Origin: Vagococcus allomyrinae | GTDB lineage: Bacteria > Bacillota > Bacilli > Lactobacillales > Vagococcaceae | Reading direction: 5' to 3' | Length of the DNA: 64,000 nucleotides | Assembly: GCF_017829975.1 (NCBI RefSeq) | Contig: NZ_JAEEGA010000011.1 | Span: 124,001 to 188,000, forward strand | Part shown: in pieces, positions 62,971 through 64,000 of the stretch | Position numbering within the stretch: position 1 is the stretch's first letter | Layout: each line of letters begins with the position of its first letter | Position numbers and translations under genes: made by a program | Notes under the pieces: generated by a model | Told to the model about the DNA's origin: nothing | Databases searched by the model: none | The model's input: the letters and a program-made list of their open reading frames with translations, nothing else

Positions 62971-64000
62971 CTACGACTGACTCGTTGAAAATAATTGCCA
63001 CAAAATGGCATCTAAATCCGCATAGTCTTCCTTGGTCAATTCTGTATCAAAAATCACGTTAGGAACGGCTTGAAGGGCTTTCTGAGTGACTTTGCTGGTC
63101 GATAAAATCAACTGATAGCTCTCAGACAGCCTTTCTTCTGTCACAATACGCAAGTGATAATCCTGTTGATAAGCACGCTGTAGTCTAAGAATCACTCGCT
63201 GTTCCTCCAAAACTGGCAAGTCAGTCACTAATAAAATCGTCAAAGGACTCTCCAAACGAGGCAAATCAGCAATAGTCGCATACATTATTAAGTAGCGGGT
63301 GATTAAAAACGACCGTTCAGCAAAGATCAGATTGCCGGTTTTTTGCTGTAACTCGTCTATTAGCTCACTTAAAGCCTCAATCAATCGCGGGTATTTGTCC
63401 TTCGTTCGATTCCAATACAAATGCCCGTTAATATCCAAAGAAAAACCGTGGAATAGTTGACAAAATTGATGAGAACTATAAGCATAATCCAATAAAAGCT
63501 GTTCTTTTTCAAATGACATGTTGATCTTTAAACGTTCTTGAAAGGTTTGTTCCAAATAACGTAAAGACTGAAAAAGTGCCGTCCTTTTTTGCCGATGAAA
63601 CTGTTGAATTTCTGCTCTAATCTTCGGTGACTGATATAATTCATCGCGAGTCATTAACACACAAAATAAAAATCGCCACTCATCATCACACCATTTTAAC
63701 TCGACAAACTGACTCATTAACTGTTGACAAAACCGCTGAAACAGTGGATTCTCCTCAGTGTTTTCCAGAAGCTCGCGAGTCACCTGAATGCGGTGTTGTT
63801 TTTGACTACGGGTAATGATAATCGCCAAATAATAAGCCAAACGCTGCCGTTTTAATTGGGAAAGCTGACAACCAAAAAACGCTTCAATTAAACTAACAGT
63901 TGCCATAATCGTCCCTTCACTTAACTGAGGGAAAGGCCAGATCGCCCCCTTAAAAAATAACCACATGACGGAATGGGAATATTGCCGCACTTGGCTCTCT
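62971..64000 (-). CDS. Mga/AtxA-family regulator, N-terminus outside the window
   Basis: The C-terminal part (about 343 residues) of an Mga-type regulator. It is helical with PRD-like segments (for example FEKEQLLLDYAYSSHQFCQLF and FAERSFLITRYLIMYATI). It ends in an EIIB-like domain (LTILLVTDLPVLEEQRVILRLQ...LILSTSKV). The frame stays open to the edge, and family members are about 480-500 residues, so the helix-turn-helix domain lies beyond. In streptococci Mga controls surface adhesins in response to PTS state. The next gene downstream on the same strand is a large adhesin, the likely target. Confidence 0.8.
   Translation of the reverse strand, partial: ESQVRQYSHSVMWLFFKGAIWPFPQLSEGTIMATVSLIEAFFGCQLSQLKRQRLAYYLAIIITRSQKQHRIQVTRELLENTEENPLFQRFCQQLMSQFVELKWCDDEWRFLFCVLMTRDELYQSPKIRAEIQQFHRQKRTALFQSLRYLEQTFQERLKINMSFEKEQLLLDYAYSSHQFCQLFHGFSLDINGHLYWNRTKDKYPRLIEALSELIDELQQKTGNLIFAERSFLITRYLIMYATIADLPRLESPLTILLVTDLPVLEEQRVILRLQRAYQQDYHLRIVTEERLSESYQLILSTSKVTQKALQAVPNVIFDTELTKEDYADLDAILWQLFSTSQS

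Overview
The window looks like a chromosomal segment of a low-GC lactic acid bacterium (Bacillota, Lactobacillales). A Vagococcus/Enterococcus-like member of Enterococcaceae fits best. This is inferred from the AT-rich composition, strong AGGAGG ribosome binding sites, a complete walRKHIJ operon next to htrA and rlmH, a LevR-controlled mannose PTS, an Mga-type regulator, LPXTG-type surface proteins and an Msm-type sugar operon. No phage, CRISPR array, rRNA or tRNA gene was seen.

Layout. (1) 0.1-6.5 kb: a mannose-family PTS (IIAB, IIC, IID) preceded by a separate IIB gene and a 937-residue LevR-type activator. A perfect -24/-12 sigma-54 promoter sits before the separate IIB gene, and a cluster of inverted TAGTGTAT sites lies upstream of it. 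(2) 7-15 kb: housekeeping and orphan genes: a hydroxypyruvate isomerase-like TIM barrel, a VOC protein, a Ca2+-type P-ATPase, a SepM-like PDZ/Lon protease with a lipoprotein, a DUF697 GTPase and truA. (3) 15.3-17.6 kb: an ArsR-type thiol sensor overlapping an ABC-2 exporter. (4) 17.6-22.3 kb: a GH73 glucosaminidase with five LysM domains, a MazG-like protein, an LPATG surface protein and two small membrane proteins. (5) 22.6-31.6 kb: a sucrose/oligosaccharide operon (LacI repressor, binding protein, two permeases, a GH13 glucosidase, sucrose phosphorylase, a GH32 hydrolase) with three copies of one operator. (6) 31.8-36.2 kb: a decayed zone with a Fic protein, gene remnants, an ECF sigma operon with nonsense codons and a frameshifted IS4-family transposase. 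(7) 36.2-46 kb: a lipoprotein, rlmH, a DnaA-box cluster, htrA and the wal operon. (8) 46-56.5 kb: alkylation repair (alkA-ogt), a DUF6323/DUF6179 pair, helD, a LURP-one protein, DUF1622, HxlR, a methyltransferase and a trans-sulfuration enzyme. (9) 56.5-64 kb: a 2014-residue multi-domain adhesin without an LPXTG motif, preceded by an Mga-family regulator that runs off the window.

The most notable signals are: the sigma-54/LevR PTS unit with its extra IIB; the CxC-type ArsR sensor wired to an ABC-2 exporter; an ECF sigma gene carrying TGA at the expected Trp codon of region 4; a cluster of seven DnaA-box-like sites between rlmH and htrA; a hairpin between the Shine-Dalgarno and start codon of htrA; a strong hairpin splitting walR from walK; and the giant adhesin with a degenerate sorting signal and a terminator-like hairpin in its leader. 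Several start codons were moved from the longest reading frame to the one with a proper ribosome binding site. Family names come from recognised motifs, not from database searches.
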